Positions 32,461-33,430 of a DNA stretch of 33,430 nt are shown one piece after another. The stretch covers positions 16,822 to 50,251 of the forward strand of contig PAVV01000020.1 of assembly GCA_002713185.1 (NCBI GenBank), written 5' to 3'. The stretch comes from Methanobacteriota archaeon (lineage in GTDB: Archaea; Thermoplasmatota; Poseidoniia; Poseidoniales; Thalassarchaeaceae). Both the position numbers and the translations under genes were made by a program. The notes below the pieces were generated by a model. That model saw nothing but the letters and a program-made list of their open reading frames with translations. It ran no database searches and was not told the origin of the DNA. The first letter of the stretch is position 1, and each line of letters opens with the position of its first letter.

Positions 32461-33396
32461 TTGCAGATCTGGCTAGATTCGCCGACAAATGACTATTCCG
32501 GAAATAATACTGTAAGTAGGCTTTGGAGGGGTGGTTCTAGTGATGTTTCGGAGGTATTTATCGAGAACTCATTTGATCAGGAAGATGCAATATCATTAAT
32601 CGGTTTAGTCCCATGGATTCTAGTAAGATTTTCTGACTGGACAATGGTTCCATTAGAGAATCTGATTGCTAGCTCTAGAGGTTCAGGAACAAGAATAGCC
32701 GTGGCAATAGAAGACAAAATAGAATTGAATGGAGCAGTATATTCACTTGGTGGAGGGGTGGATGCCGTCTTGGTTTCCTCAGACCTAGTCGATGAAGCAG
32801 CAATTATGGTCGGGGAAAGGCTGGAATTTGAAGAGGGAGAAAAGGAAATAGAACTTTCAATTCTTCATGCAGAGGTAACATCCGTCGAATCGGCAGGAAT
32901 TGGAGAAAGGGTTTGCATAGATCTAACTAGAAGGATCCAAATCGGCGAGGGAATACCTGTAGGTTCTCTTTCAAGCAGCCTCTGTCTTGTTCATGGTGAG
33001 ACTATCTCTTCTGATTACGTACCCACTAGGCCATTTAGAGTAAATGCTGGAGCTATCCATTCCTATATTCTTCTTTCCAATGGGAAGACTAAATATCTCA
33101 GTGAATTGATATCAGGCGACGAAGTAGCCGTGGCTTCAGAGTCAGGATTACAAGGGTCTGCAACCATTGGGAGATTGAAAATTGAAACAAGACCTCTTAT
33201 TTTAATTAGGTTTAGGGTTGACGGAAAAAAAGGACAAATCGTGGTTCAACAGGCAGAGACTGTTAGATTGGTAAGCCCTTCGAAAGAGCCAATTTCAGTC
33301 ACGGCTTTGTCCGAAGGGGACTCTATATCAATAATTTCAGATTCTAGAATGCGTCATGTAGGAATTGCAGTTGAATCAAAGGTGGTGGAAAAGTGA
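32461..33396 (+). CDS. aroB': 3-dehydroquinate synthase type II
   Basis: A 311-residue archaeal-type dehydroquinate synthase, which oxidatively deaminates and cyclises the ADH synthase product to 3-dehydroquinate. The C-terminal block RPFRVNAGAIHSYI is the family signature, and GERVCIDLTRRIQIGEG..VGSL matches its central region. The protein is shorter than usual (family about 340-380), the missing length being mostly N-terminal. The start is TTG at 32461, four bases after aroA', with GAGGTGAG upstream. The stop overlaps the next gene's GTG by four bases. This is an aroA'-aroB' operon. Confidence 0.92.
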   Translation: MQIWLDSPTNDYSGNNTVSRLWRGGSSDVSEVFIENSFDQEDAISLIGLVPWILVRFSDWTMVPLENLIASSRGSGTRIAVAIEDKIELNGAVYSLGGGVDAVLVSSDLVDEAAIMVGERLEFEEGEKEIELSILHAEVTSVESAGIGERVCIDLTRRIQIGEGIPVGSLSSSLCLVHGETISSDYVPTRPFRVNAGAIHSYILLSNGKTKYLSELISGDEVAVASESGLQGSATIGRLKIETRPLILIRFRVDGKKGQIVVQQAETVRLVSPSKEPISVTALSEGDSISIISDSRMRHVGIAVESKVVEK

Positions 33397-33430
33397 AAAT
33401 CATCGGAAGGGGCTCGGCAAGAGGTGGAAT
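33393..33430 (+). CDS. Start of a further operon gene, cut by window end
   Basis: A GTG at 33393 overlaps the aroB' stop (GTGA) and opens a frame that runs off the window after 12 codons (MKIIGRGSARGG). Its position suggests another aromatic amino acid pathway gene. The Gly/Ala-rich start would suit an archaeal GHMP-type shikimate kinase, but 12 residues cannot decide this. Confidence 0.55.
   Translation, partial: MKIIGRGSARGG

Overview
The window looks like a chromosome segment of a planktonic marine archaeon, most probably a Poseidoniia (Marine Group II) or related Thermoplasmatota member. This is inference. It rests on the archaeal-type early shikimate genes (ADH synthase plus type II dehydroquinate synthase), tightly overlapping operons with frequent GTG starts, large secreted proteins with C-terminal membrane anchors, and a gpsA gene, which these archaea are reported to use instead of the usual archaeal G1P dehydrogenase. 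No rRNA is present to settle it.

Layout. (1) 2-5932, + strand: the 3' part of an anchored surface protein, then a substrate-binding protein, a FecCD permease, an ATPase, a possible 41-residue peptide and a HugZ-type heme-degrading protein, all overlapping or nearly so. This reads as a heme (or ferric chelate) import and iron-release operon. (2) 5954-7774, - strand: a secreted S15/CocE-type hydrolase lipoprotein. (3) 7871-8251, + strand: a small DUF4149-like membrane protein. (4) 8372-17963: a complete heme biosynthesis locus. hemA, a hemC-hemD fusion, hemB, hemL, hemE, hemF and hemY run as one tight - strand operon, and hemH is convergent on the + strand, overlapping the end of hemY. Together they cover every step from glutamyl-tRNA to protoheme by the oxygen-dependent protoporphyrin route. 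(5) 18196-19209, - strand: gpsA. (6) 19311-19395, + strand: tRNA-Leu(TAG). (7) 19400-25939, - strand: a 2179-residue secreted subtilase with two seven-blade RCC1 propellers, Cys-rich repeats, calcium-binding thrombospondin-3-like repeats and a C-terminal membrane anchor. (8) 26100-30799, + strand: a 721-residue membrane protein ending in a COG2426-like domain, and an FtsX/MacB-type permease. (9) 30810-33430, + strand: exonuclease III, then aroA' and aroB' of the archaeal shikimate pathway and the first codons of a further gene.

How they work together: regions 1 and 4 suggest a cell that both scavenges external heme or iron and makes its own heme with oxygen-dependent enzymes, as expected for an aerobic surface-ocean heterotroph. 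The S15 hydrolase and giant subtilase fit a protein-degrading lifestyle. No non-coding stretch exceeds 300 bases; the longest is 232 bases, upstream of hemA. No CRISPR array, insertion sequence or phage gene is visible.
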